A stretch of 38,937 nucleotides of DNA. Origin: JAKPPT01 sp964630305. GTDB taxonomy: Bacteria; Spirochaetota; Spirochaetia; Treponematales; UBA12059. The stretch spans positions 1 to 38,937 of the forward strand of contig CAZVTR010000022.1 of assembly GCA_964630305.1 (NCBI GenBank), given 5' to 3'. The notes beneath the pieces are model-generated. The model had not been told where the DNA came from. It made no database searches and saw nothing but the letters and a program-made list of their open reading frames with translations. Both the position numbers and the translations under genes were made by a program. This document shows positions 14,590-22,289 of the stretch, piece by piece (the stretch's first letter is position 1; each line of letters begins with the position of its first letter).

Positions 14590-17136
14590 ATCAGGAACGA
14601 ACGCATAGCAATCACTACGCTGGTATTAGCCATACTTGTTAGCTGTTTGGCAGCTGATACAATTACAGTTCAATTGGTATATATAGAAAACCCTATTGAA
14701 TATGCTTCGAAGACAGCTCTATCAGCAACAGAAAACTCAAATATCAATTTACTCAAACCGCTCGCTCGATTAGGCGATGGTGTGTACTTATTCGTCGCTC
14801 TCAGGGCTTTAGATTCGGGTGATATTGATACAGCAGTACTGTGTCTAGAAGCAGGTCTGCGCTTTGAAACTAATCTTTTGTATATACGACGAATTCGCAG
14901 TTTGCTTGTCGAACTGTACTATTCACGCAATAAGTTAGAGGAAATACTCACAGTAACAAAACTACAAGATAACGCGGATGCACGAAATGCACTGAGCCAA
15001 TCTGAAAAACTATTCAAGGCACGGGCATTGCGGGATTCATCTATGTTTGCAGATTCATATAATCTGTGGATTGAGATTCAGAAAAATAAGCCATCGAATG
15101 TATCCTCGTATGAAATAGAGGAAGCATTGCTTGAAGCTCTTGCAGGTATTGATGCAGATATTAATGCTGAGCTAATTCAGAGTAAACTAACTGCCCTGCT
15201 TGAAGCACCTCGAAGTACTGCATTGACTCAAGCCTTTGAACGATTGCTTGTATTTACAAAGTTTACTCCTGCACCGCTGCTGTCACAACAGATGCTTCTC
15301 CGTGTCTTTGTTGGGCGGCTAGATTATGGAACTGCAGTTGCTTTGTTTAAGAATTATGCACTCACTTTGGAGCAGGGAACTATAAAAAAGCCAGAAGCTG
15401 AAAAGAAAGAAGATGCAGGATTATCGGCACCAGGAGAATCGGTACCAGAATCGGTACCAGGTGTACCAGCAATAACAGGAAAACCAATCAGTACTGTAAA
15501 TAGTTCTGGATCAGGCGACGTTTCTGTACCGGGTGTTTCTGTACCGGGTGTCAATGCTGGCAATGCAGGTTCTTTTTCTTTACCGTCGGTACCGGGTGTC
15601 AATGCAGAACCTTCATTAGAGAGCTTAAAAACCTTATTTGAAAAATTTACCTATAGTACGCAGGCTGATCTATGCAGAGCATATCAGTATAGCGCTCCTG
15701 ATGCTGCTCAGAGGTTTTTTGCAATGCTGTATGAGCAGTCAGAGCGCAAGCAGGTACGATTTCTGTCAGCATACTATTTGGGACTCCTTGCAAGAGATAA
15801 GAATGATATTGCTGGCGCAATTTCCTGGTTCGGAAAAGCAGAACAGCAAGCATTTAGTCAGGATACAGAGAATCAGGCTGTGTGGTACCAGATTGATTTA
15901 TTGCTTGACAGTGAGCCTGCTAAAGCTCTGTCAAAATTGACATCGATATTAAAACGAACAAGCAGACCGGATTATTTTGCTGATGTCGTTGAACGATTAA
16001 GCAGAAATGCGCTGATTGAAAAGAATGGGGCAATGTTGACTAGTCTTGATTCGGCAGTGTTTTCGTACGGTACTGGTGCAATGAAAGCGCGAATGGCATA
16101 TATTGCCGGACGCTCTGCTCAAATAGGTATCATTACACAAAAGCATCTCGACGTAGGAACTGAGAAAACGTCTATAAAGAACTATATTGAACAGCGATTA
16201 AATTGGACTAAGACACAAAATAGTGAACTCTGGTTTAAAATGCTTGCAGCTTACAAAACAGGTTCAGCATTGTTACCGGAATCCTGGAAAGATAACGAGC
16301 ATGAACAGTGGAAGACACCCGGTACCAATTACACAGTGTTCTCAGCAGTAGAAGAGGCTGGAAATAAGATTCAGAACATAGCTGGTGGCTCATCTGATGA
16401 TTATCAATTTGCACTGTTTTTTTCGCAATTACTTTATTGGGGGCTAAGTTCTCGTTTGCTCGATGAACTTGATAATTATCCGTTCCAGGAAATTAAATCG
16501 ATACAAAATATGCGGGCGCTTGCAGATTATCTGTATCGAAAAGGTGAATATAATCTAGCAATCAGAGTAATCACTGAGCTTTTGCGGCGAAGCGATTATA
16601 CTATGCAGGATTTTGACCGCAAAATCTATTGGCCGATAGCATTTGAAGATGCAATGCAAAAAGCGCTTGCTTCGCGAAATCTAAACAAATGGATTTACTA
16701 TGCACTGGTGCGCTCGGAAAGCTTATTTAAGCCTGATGCGGTTTCAAAATCGGGTGCCATTGGGTTAGGTCAATTTATGCCTGCTACAGCTCAGGACATG
16801 GCTAATCGCTTGAAAATGGATCAGTATGATTTAACAAAACCAGAAGATAATTTGCTTATGTCAGCATTTTATTTTCAAGGGCTAATCAATCAATTTGATG
16901 GGCAAGTTCTGCCAGCTGTATGGGCCTATAATGCCGGTCCAAGCAGGTATGCACAATGGAAAAAGCAGTTTGGATTTTTGCCATTTGATCTTTTTATGGA
17001 AGCAATTCCGTTTTCAGAAACACGTCAGTATGGTAAAAATATTGGCCGCTCGGCTGTGCTCTATGCAGGTATTCATGAAAAATCTGACGGTAAAGCGCTA
17101 CTAGCTTACTATCTTGGTGAAAAAACTCAACCATAG
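14590..17136 (+). CDS. lytic transglycosylase lipoprotein (SLT domain)
   Basis: About 848 residues. The C-terminal SLT domain cleaves peptidoglycan glycan strands: catalytic Glu710 in LVRSESLFKPDAVSKSGAIG, then GLGQFMPATA and the AYNAGPSRYAQW motif. The rest is helical-repeat superhelix like Slt70. No ATG, GTG or TTG fits the start. AGGAGG (14579-14584) is five bases from an ATC at 14590, from which translation gives RNERIAITTLVLAILVSC, a lipoprotein signal with lipobox LVSC. The only standard start in frame, TTG 14647, would remove this. Five repeat units expand a Ser-Val-Pro-Gly-Val linker at residues about 285-340. It is likely partnered with the LysM protein upstream. Confidence 0.85.
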   Translation: MRNERIAITTLVLAILVSCLAADTITVQLVYIENPIEYASKTALSATENSNINLLKPLARLGDGVYLFVALRALDSGDIDTAVLCLEAGLRFETNLLYIRRIRSLLVELYYSRNKLEEILTVTKLQDNADARNALSQSEKLFKARALRDSSMFADSYNLWIEIQKNKPSNVSSYEIEEALLEALAGIDADINAELIQSKLTALLEAPRSTALTQAFERLLVFTKFTPAPLLSQQMLLRVFVGRLDYGTAVALFKNYALTLEQGTIKKPEAEKKEDAGLSAPGESVPESVPGVPAITGKPISTVNSSGSGDVSVPGVSVPGVNAGNAGSFSLPSVPGVNAEPSLESLKTLFEKFTYSTQADLCRAYQYSAPDAAQRFFAMLYEQSERKQVRFLSAYYLGLLARDKNDIAGAISWFGKAEQQAFSQDTENQAVWYQIDLLLDSEPAKALSKLTSILKRTSRPDYFADVVERLSRNALIEKNGAMLTSLDSAVFSYGTGAMKARMAYIAGRSAQIGIITQKHLDVGTEKTSIKNYIEQRLNWTKTQNSELWFKMLAAYKTGSALLPESWKDNEHEQWKTPGTNYTVFSAVEEAGNKIQNIAGGSSDDYQFALFFSQLLYWGLSSRLLDELDNYPFQEIKSIQNMRALADYLYRKGEYNLAIRVITELLRRSDYTMQDFDRKIYWPIAFEDAMQKALASRNLNKWIYYALVRSESLFKPDAVSKSGAIGLGQFMPATAQDMANRLKMDQYDLTKPEDNLLMSAFYFQGLINQFDGQVLPAVWAYNAGPSRYAQWKKQFGFLPFDLFMEAIPFSETRQYGKNIGRSAVLYAGIHEKSDGKALLAYYLGEKTQP
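15441..15599 (+). repeat. in-frame GTACC(A/G)GGTGT array inside the transglycosylase gene
   Basis: Exact units at 15454, 15526, 15541 and 15589, plus a partial one at 15442. All are read in one phase as SVPGV, forming a flexible linker. A further unit in the opposite orientation (16315-16325) reads TPGT. Confidence 0.85.
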
Positions 17137-17153
17137 GTTTATAGCTTAGCTTG

Positions 17154-17192
17154 GTACCGGGTGTCCAGTTACCTTAGGCTGGTACTGGGTGT
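17154..17192 (+). repeat. two repeat units between converging genes
   Basis: GTACCGGGTGT at 17154-17164 and the variant GTACTGGGTGT at 17182-17192. They fill the space between the transglycosylase stop and the converging 126-codon gene. A third unit (17236-17246) lies inside the end of that gene. Confidence 0.75.
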
Positions 17193-17213
17193 AAAATCAC
17201 GAAGGGTCAAAAC

Positions 17214-17594
17214 TTATGCTGCAATCGATAGTACGGTACCAGGTGTGATTCCGAGTGGTTGCGGATATGCAGCTGAGCTTTGTACAATCGCTTGATGCAG
17301 TTGTTTGCTAAATTGTTCGATTAGTGCATTGATGCGTTTGTCATCGAGCGTTTCTGGCCGTATGTCAGCATTAACTGGCTTTTTCATGCTTTGCAGGTGT
17401 TCAATGATAGTGTTGAGAATACTGAGCTTGTCTACTCCGTATGCTGTAACTCCCTGTGCACTGAACCCGCTGACATGCTTAAATTGAGCGTAGATAGTTT
17501 GAGCCGGTTGTACAGGTAATGCAATTCGATCGGACAGGGTACGAGTATAGGCATAGGCCAGTGGAACATGACTTGAGACTTTTACTGTTTCCAT
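17214..17594 (-). CDS. unknown 126-residue protein under sigma-28 control
   Basis: A soluble protein with no recognised domain. It starts METVKVSSHVPLAYAYTRT and has a helical second half (ILNTIIEHLQS, INALIEQFSKQLHQAI). The ATG has a very good ribosome site (GGAAGGAGG). The sigma-28 promoter just upstream strongly suggests a late flagellar, motility or chemotaxis role. The size would suit a chaperone or anti-sigma factor, but no FlgM or FliS signature is seen. The C-terminus carries a repeat unit read as TPGT, nine residues from the end, so the last residues may derive from the repeat. Confidence 0.75.
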   Translation of the reverse strand: METVKVSSHVPLAYAYTRTLSDRIALPVQPAQTIYAQFKHVSGFSAQGVTAYGVDKLSILNTIIEHLQSMKKPVNADIRPETLDDKRINALIEQFSKQLHQAIVQSSAAYPQPLGITPGTVLSIAA

Positions 17595-17621
17595 AACCTT
17601 TTGCCTCCTTCCCTGCTTTAT

Positions 17622-17648
17622 TTATCGGAGCGCATTGAAAGAATTTTA
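17622..17648 (-). promoter_or_regulatory. sigma-28 promoter of the 126-residue gene
   Basis: On the minus strand: TAAA (17648-17645), exactly 15 bases, then TCCGATAA (17629-17622). This fits TAAA-N15-GCCGATAA with one mismatch. The predicted start is just upstream of the ribosome site. Confidence 0.8.
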
Positions 17649-17754
17649 GAAAAATTGTAGAGAAATTATGCAAGCAGGATTAAACCAAAGGATCGTAGGG
17701 AGAGCAGCCTTTGCATCAAGAGCCTTTTATATCAGCCTTATTACCTGCTTTTTG

Positions 17755-19005
17755 TTAGTTCATAAGTTTTATTGAGGCTTTATATAGCCTATCATTGATT
17801 GCTAAACCAAGACCAGTTTTTGGCAGCGGCTCAGCCCAAATACTGGTGCATGGACCTGCCTCGAGTTCATGTAATAATGAAAAAAGCTTAACAGCAGCCT
17901 GAATGTCTGTACCTTCTGGCGATAGATCAATTACTGCTTCAAAAATACCAGCGTCTTGTACCTCCTGTGTTCGGTTTGCCCCAAACGTCAGTGCAACTTT
18001 ATAGCTGGAAATAGTGTGTTTATCGGTGTCGGAATGTCCCCCCTGTTTATCAGGTCGACACCCAGGTTGACACCTGGTACCAGGTGTCTTTTGTATTGCC
18101 ATGTCGAGCTGGTGCAGCTGTTTTAACCAGGTGTCGATTTCGGTTTGATTTGTCAAACCGTTTTCGCTTAAAAAAATAAGCGGTTTTTGAGGTGCATAGT
18201 GGCTGAGCAGCTGGCCGGGAGCTGTGGGTAATTCAAAAGCTTTCCGTTCATAGATTTTTAGATTTGGAATAATCTTTTTTATTGCTTCAATTGGCAGTGC
18301 TCCTGGTCGCAGAACAGTAGGGATTTCGGTTGCAAGATCTAGAATAGTACTCTCAACACCAATCGAGGTTTGACCGCCATCTACGATAAAGTCTATTCGG
18401 TCACCGAGCTGTTCTGCGACATGCTGAGCTGTAGTGGGCGAAAGGCGCCCAAAAAGGTTAGCACTGGGAGCAGCAACAGGAACACCAGCATTGGCTATGA
18501 TTTCCCTGGTCAGTGCAAGAGCAGGACATCGGACTGCAACAGTATCGAGTCCGCTTGTTATTAAATCAGAAATAGAAGGTTTTCTGGGAAGGATCAGTGT
18601 CAGCGGTCCTGGCCAGAAAGCATCGATGACTAGTTCGAGATAGTGTAAGTTTTCTGGCGACAAAGTGTCTGTACCAGCTGTGGTATTAATGGTGCTATTA
18701 ATTTCGGTGCCACGAATTTTGGCAATTTGGGCACTGGGTGTCTTATCTGCTATTTTGGTACCGGGTGTCCACCTAGAATCAATTGCGGCGATTGAATAAA
18801 GATCGTCAGGATTGGCGATATGAACGATGAGTGGGTCAAAGCTGGGTCGTTCTTTTGCCTTAAAAATACCAGCTATGGCTGATTCGTTCCAGATATTCCC
18901 TGCAAGTCCGTATACTGTTTCAGTTGGAATGGCTACCAGCTTACCGGTGCGCAGGGCTTCACCTGCGAGCGCTATATCCTGAGGGGTGTTTTTAAGCAGT
19001 ATCAT
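17755..19005 (-). CDS. tsaC: threonylcarbamoyl-AMP synthase, Sua5 type, with repeat-derived insertions
   Basis: 416 residues. The enzyme makes threonylcarbamoyl-adenylate for the t6A37 modification of tRNAs and is usually essential. The YrdC domain shows IPTETVYGLAGN, KAKERPSFDPLIVHI, FWPGPLTLIL, APSANLFGRLSPT and STILDL, followed by LRPGALP. PGQLLSHYAP marks the linker to the Sua5 domain. Between PLIVHI and FWPGPLT there are about 66 residues, where relatives have about 30. The extra piece (about 77-118) coincides with three repeat units encoding TPGT, a degenerate copy and TAGT. A second insertion (about 312-336, KTPGTRCQPGC) coincides with the 20-base palindrome. The frame is kept, so the enzyme is probably active. 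Confidence 0.93.
   Translation of the reverse strand: MILLKNTPQDIALAGEALRTGKLVAIPTETVYGLAGNIWNESAIAGIFKAKERPSFDPLIVHIANPDDLYSIAAIDSRWTPGTKIADKTPSAQIAKIRGTEINSTINTTAGTDTLSPENLHYLELVIDAFWPGPLTLILPRKPSISDLITSGLDTVAVRCPALALTREIIANAGVPVAAPSANLFGRLSPTTAQHVAEQLGDRIDFIVDGGQTSIGVESTILDLATEIPTVLRPGALPIEAIKKIIPNLKIYERKAFELPTAPGQLLSHYAPQKPLIFLSENGLTNQTEIDTWLKQLHQLDMAIQKTPGTRCQPGCRPDKQGGHSDTDKHTISSYKVALTFGANRTQEVQDAGIFEAVIDLSPEGTDIQAAVKLFSLLHELEAGPCTSIWAEPLPKTGLGLAINDRLYKASIKLMN
18056..18088. repeat. perfect 20-base palindrome of the dispersed repeat
   Basis: GACACCTGGTACCAGGTGTC at 18069-18088 is the full palindrome of which the scattered 11-base units are halves. A further half (GACACCCAGG) lies just before it. 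It is located in the tsaC coding region. Confidence 0.9.
18671..18768 (+). repeat. three repeat units in the tsaC insertion
   Basis: GTACCAGCTGT at 18671-18681, a variant GCACTGGGTGT near 18731, and GTACCGGGTGT at 18758-18768, as seen on the plus strand. Read on the gene strand the outer two give TAGT and TPGT. Confidence 0.8.
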
Positions 19006-19064
19006 ATTAGTGGTGAGAGTATCATAGAATTACAAAAGCAAAAAGGTCTTTCGGCTTCGATTCG

Positions 19065-19075
19065 GTACCGGGTGT
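19065..19075 (+). repeat. GTACCGGGTGT unit upstream of the MBL-fold gene
   Basis: A single unit in the 130-base gap between the diverging tsaC and metallo-beta-lactamase-fold genes. Confidence 0.75.
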
Positions 19076-19137
19076 CGCAGTGCCCCCTGCTCTTGGTTGC
19101 ATTATTACTATTGTATTGCTATGCTGACAGCGCTGCT

Positions 19138-19908
19138 ATGAAAATCACTTTTTTAGGCACTGGTACCAGCTTTGGTGTGCCGAGACTTGGCTGTTTGTGT
19201 AAAGTATGTTCGTCTTCTGATCCTAAAGACTTTCGCAACCGGTCATCGGTCTTTGTTGTTGGTGATAACGGTGAACGGATACTCATCGATGCTAGCCCTG
19301 AGTTTCGGCTTCAAGCACTCAAAGCTCACATTACCGGGCTCGATGCGGTGTGTATTACTCATGTACATGCCGATCACGTGCATGGGCTTGATGATGTGAG
19401 GCCATTTACTCGAGAAAGACCGCTTCCGCTCTTTATCAGCGAGCATGAATTTGCAGAGCTTATGCAAAAGTTTGATTACGTTTTTAATTACCGCCAGCAG
19501 GGAGGAGGATTACCAAAGCTTAAGCCGGAAATTATTACTGCCCCAGTTATGGTAGGCACAGTGACAATAACACCACTCCCGGTACTGCACGGAATACGAC
19601 CCATACTTGGCTTTAGGTTGAATGATTTTGTGTACATCACCGATTGTTCAGAAATTCCAGAATCAACTTTGTCACTCTGCCGGGGAGCCAGAGTTCTTGT
19701 GCTTGATGGCCTCAGGCATCGGCCTCATCCAACACATTTTACAATTGAAAACGCGCTTGAAATAGCAGCGCTCCTTAAACCAGAAAAATTTTTTATCACA
19801 CATCTTTGCCATGACCTTTTACACACAGAAATTGAAGCATACTGTAATGAAAAAAAACTTCCATTTTATGCCGGCCCAGCGTATGATGGGCTTGTAGTAG
19901 AGATATAA
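19138..19908 (+). CDS. metallo-beta-lactamase-fold hydrolase, PhnP-like
   Basis: A 256-residue zinc hydrolase, probably a phosphodiesterase. The start MKITFLGTGTSFGVPRLGC and the cysteine set Cys19, Cys21, Cys24 match the PhnP group, which has an extra structural zinc. The catalytic metal motif is THVHADH (His75, His77, Asp79, His80); later ligands are in PVLHGIR, YITDCSE and ITHLCHD. In E. coli PhnP acts in phosphonate breakdown on cyclic ribose phosphates; no phosphonate genes are seen here, so the substrate is open. ATG 19138 is chosen because conserved sequence begins there, though its ribosome site is poor. A longer frame starting in the repeat at 19072 looks accidental. Confidence 0.85.
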   Translation: MKITFLGTGTSFGVPRLGCLCKVCSSSDPKDFRNRSSVFVVGDNGERILIDASPEFRLQALKAHITGLDAVCITHVHADHVHGLDDVRPFTRERPLPLFISEHEFAELMQKFDYVFNYRQQGGGLPKLKPEIITAPVMVGTVTITPLPVLHGIRPILGFRLNDFVYITDCSEIPESTLSLCRGARVLVLDGLRHRPHPTHFTIENALEIAALLKPEKFFITHLCHDLLHTEIEAYCNEKKLPFYAGPAYDGLVVEI

Positions 19909-19953
19909 TATATTGTTTATATCTATAGTAAATATATTTTTTGTTTTCTAATA

Positions 19954-19982
19954 TTGACAGTACTGAGCTATTTTGATACAAC
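19954..19982 (+). promoter_or_regulatory. promoter of tRNA-Val
   Basis: TTGACA (19954-19959), 17 bases, TACAAC (19977-19982), 14 bases before the mature tRNA. Confidence 0.6.
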
Positions 19983-19996
19983 TACATTCACCATGA

Positions 19997-20070
19997 GGGC
20001 GGTTAGCTCAGTTGGTTAGAGCACCAGCATGACACGCTGGGGGTCACTGGTTCGAGTCCAGTATCGCCCA
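19997..20070 (+). tRNA. tRNA-Val (GAC)
   Basis: A 74-base cloverleaf. The acceptor GGGCGGT pairs with ATCGCCC (one G-T pair), discriminator A. D-arm AGCTCAGTTGGTTAGAGC; anticodon stem CCAGC/GCTGG with loop ATGACAC, anticodon GAC; T-loop GTTCGAGTC. The CCA end is not encoded. Confidence 0.97.
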
Positions 20071-20106
20071 AAAGCCTGTTCCGGTATTCGGGACAGGCTT
20101 TTTTAT
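20071..20106 (+). terminator. intrinsic terminator after tRNA-Val
   Basis: AAGCCTGTTCC, a short loop and GGGACAGGCTT followed by T's, directly after the tRNA. Confidence 0.9.
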
Positions 20107-20167
20107 TTATACCCTGCACAGGTCACGACTCGCGGAGTCGTGTACCTTACTGACAAGACAACTTTTA

Positions 20168-20352
20168 GTACCAGGTTCGCCCGACTGGATATCCAAGCGC
20201 TTAGTGTACCAAGCTGGATAGTATACCTAGTTTCGTATTGAGGTGGTCTAAAATCAGCCTGTGTACCGGGTGTGTACCGTGTACCGGGTGTGTACCGGGT
20301 GTCGTTCTGCCGCCATGCAGAAATTAAAAAGGCCAGCCTGTGTACCGGGTGT
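20168..20352 (+). repeat. dense GTACCGGGTGT cluster
   Basis: Exact units at 20263, 20281, 20292 and 20342, with decayed ones near 20168 and 20206. Units at 20281 and 20292 abut. This fills the 320 bases between the tRNA-Val terminator and the MFS gene; I see no gene there. Confidence 0.85.
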
Positions 20353-20429
20353 CCACGGCAAGGTGTCTTTGGTAAACTGGCCGGCATATACTGTAATAGA
20401 AGTTTACAGTATCAAGAAAAAGTGTCCAT

Positions 20430-21680
20430 TCATGCCGTCGCGGTTTTAAACTTCTTATATTCTTTTACAGCAAGGCTGAACACGATGAGTGCTCCCGTTT
20501 GTACGATAACTGAGAAAATAACGAGCGGTACTGCCTGCCACTTGTCATACAGGGCACCAATAATTGCGCTTCCAATAAACCAGAATGCTCCGAATAAGGT
20601 GTGGAACAGGCCAAATGCCCGGCCGCGCTTTTCCTGCGGGACAATGTCTCCGATGACGGCTTTGAGAATCGATTCCTGAGTGCCCACACTGATACCCCAA
20701 ACAATGGCGCCGGCAATCACGCCAGCGAACTTTGTCAGGAAGAGAAGTGGTGCTGTGAAAATCTCAACAAAGAAAAGTACCCAGAGCGTTTTGAGCCCAA
20801 GGCGGTCATAGAGCAGACCGATAAATATTGCAGCAAATGCATCAACAGCCATTGCACCAGCGTACAAGAGCGGCAGGGCACTTTCCGGGAAGTTCCCCGA
20901 TTTAGAGAGATGGAGTCCTACGAGCGGGAAATCGGTTATGCCCATAGCAAGCAAAGCCGATGCGATGGTAATAAGCCAATAGAGCCGTGAGAACCCTGCA
21001 AAGGATACTTCCGGTGTTTTGCTGGGGATCTCGAAACGCTGGGGATGCGGAAACACAAAGCGGGTAAAAATGATGGTTATCACTGCAAGTCCAGCTGGAA
21101 CGAATAAGAGCAGGAGCCCCGTGCGGTATCCGGCAAGCTCGGTTTTATTGGGGCCGAGCATCAGCAGCAGCGAGAAGAGCGCAGGCCCTAAGAATGCTCC
21201 AATCTGATCCATCGCCTCGTGGAGACCAAATCCAAAGCCGCTCCCGGTTTGTTTTGCGGCAAACGAAATGAGCGCATCGTACGCAGGTTTTTTTATCGCC
21301 TTGCCGAGCCGCTCAAAAAACAAGAAAGCCACTGCGAGTTTCCACCCTGAAACAAATGCCATTGACGGGAGAGAGCAAAGCTGAACAATAAACCCGATGA
21401 AAATAAAGAGCCAATATTTTCTGGTTTTATCGACCAGGGTTCCGGAAATCAGCCTAAAAGCATAGCCGATGAACTCGCCAAGTCCTGCAGCAAGTCCTAG
21501 CGCGAAAGCACTTGTTCCGAGGATATTGAGGTATTGTCCTACAACGCTTCTGCCGCCTTCGTAGTTCATGTCTCCAAAAAGGCTGATAAAACCGGTTAAT
21601 ATAAGGAAGAACATTGCAGTACTGCGGTTGTAAATTTTTTCCTTTATTCCATTAGAACCATTCTGATTAGTTGAACCCAT
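20430..21680 (-). CDS. major facilitator superfamily transporter
   Basis: A 416-residue inner-membrane carrier with about 12 hydrophobic helices. The motif A-like loops are SGTLVDKTRKYW (after helix 2) and GLLYDRLGLKTLW (mid-protein); DMNYEGGRSVVGQYL near the start and VPQEKRGRAFGLFHTLFG later are recognisable. The substrate cannot be told; the family is often annotated as drug or unknown-solute efflux. ATG 21680 has AAAGGA eight bases upstream and is preferred over one ten codons earlier. The gene is more GC-rich than the cas genes beside it. It stands alone between the repeat cluster and tRNA-Pro. Confidence 0.9.
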   Translation of the reverse strand: MGSTNQNGSNGIKEKIYNRSTAMFFLILTGFISLFGDMNYEGGRSVVGQYLNILGTSAFALGLAAGLGEFIGYAFRLISGTLVDKTRKYWLFIFIGFIVQLCSLPSMAFVSGWKLAVAFLFFERLGKAIKKPAYDALISFAAKQTGSGFGFGLHEAMDQIGAFLGPALFSLLLMLGPNKTELAGYRTGLLLLFVPAGLAVITIIFTRFVFPHPQRFEIPSKTPEVSFAGFSRLYWLITIASALLAMGITDFPLVGLHLSKSGNFPESALPLLYAGAMAVDAFAAIFIGLLYDRLGLKTLWVLFFVEIFTAPLLFLTKFAGVIAGAIVWGISVGTQESILKAVIGDIVPQEKRGRAFGLFHTLFGAFWFIGSAIIGALYDKWQAVPLVIFSVIVQTGALIVFSLAVKEYKKFKTATA

Positions 21681-21763
21681 AAAAGCATCCTTTCTTTTGC
21701 CGTGTAGCATAAATCAGCGTAGTGCAAGCCATGTTGCAGCCGCAGCGTACCATGAGTTTCAGT

Positions 21764-21774
21764 GTACCGGGTGT
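21764..21774 (+). repeat. last GTACCGGGTGT unit before the CRISPR block
   Basis: An exact unit upstream of the MFS gene. No exact unit follows in the remaining 17 kb. Confidence 0.75.
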
Positions 21775-21959
21775 CCTTTTTACTATAGTAAAAAACGGTT
21801 AGTACGTCTAGTATAACTAGAGAATGTGAAAACTTGCAGGGAACATACAGCTTGTCAAAAAGTTTACTGGATTATACAGAACGGATAAGTTAGTTGCCAG
21901 CTGAGCGTAAAAGGATTAGTGCTGAGTAAGAAGTGCAAGAAGCGGCATGGAATAAAAAA

Positions 21960-22033
21960 TCGGGCAACCCGGACTTGAACCGGGGACCCCAAGTCCCCCA
22001 GACTTGTACGCTAACCACCTGCGCTATTGCCCG
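21960..22033 (-). tRNA. tRNA-Pro (GGG)
   Basis: A 74-base cloverleaf on the minus strand. Acceptor CGGGCAA/TTGCCCG has the C1-G72 pair typical of bacterial tRNA-Pro, discriminator A. Anticodon stem CAAGT/ACTTG, loop CTGGGGG, anticodon GGG. T-loop GTTCAAGTC. CCA is not encoded. Confidence 0.96.
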
Positions 22034-22058
22034 AATATCACATGTATTTGTGCAGAAA

Positions 22059-22088
22059 AATGTACCACAGAGCAGGGAAACATGTCAA
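22059..22088 (-). promoter_or_regulatory. promoter of tRNA-Pro
   Basis: Minus strand TTGACA (22088-22083), 18 bases, TACATT (22064-22059), about 25 bases before the tRNA. Confidence 0.55.
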
Positions 22089-22242
22089 GGAACGAGGGCA
22101 GCCTTATGGGCGGTGCAATTGTCCGTGGCGGGACTATGTGTGTGCTACGATCATGATAGTGGATATCATGTATCTTACATGGCTGCGATGGATGGCAAGA
22201 AAAGCATAAGTTAATTTTGTGCTGACAGTGTTTTAAAAAAAG

Positions 22243-22270
22243 TTGACAGCAGCTATAAACTGCCTATAAT
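22243..22270 (+). promoter_or_regulatory. promoter of the cas operon
   Basis: TTGACA, 16 bases, TATAAT, ending 20 bases before the cas6 ATG. Both hexamers are perfect consensus. The position may be off by one base. Confidence 0.75.
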
Positions 22271-22289
22271 AAGAAAAGAGGATGTAAAT

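Noticed and set aside
19072..19137. Hydrophobic N-terminal extension of the MBL-fold protein
   Set aside because: It begins at a GTG inside a repeat unit; the conserved protein starts at 19138 and the family is cytoplasmic.
19138..19180. GGTACCAGCTT inside the MBL-fold gene as a repeat copy
   Set aside because: It encodes the conserved GTGTSFG motif of the family and ends differently from the repeat, so similarity is probably chance.
20103..20387. Minus-strand frame with repeated RYTPGT
   Set aside because: It is a translation of the repeat cluster and has no ribosome site or other protein-like sequence.
21960..22289. tRNA-Pro as attachment site of a CRISPR island
   Set aside because: The block lies on the 5' side of the tRNA and no copy of the tRNA 3' end is seen at the far end.
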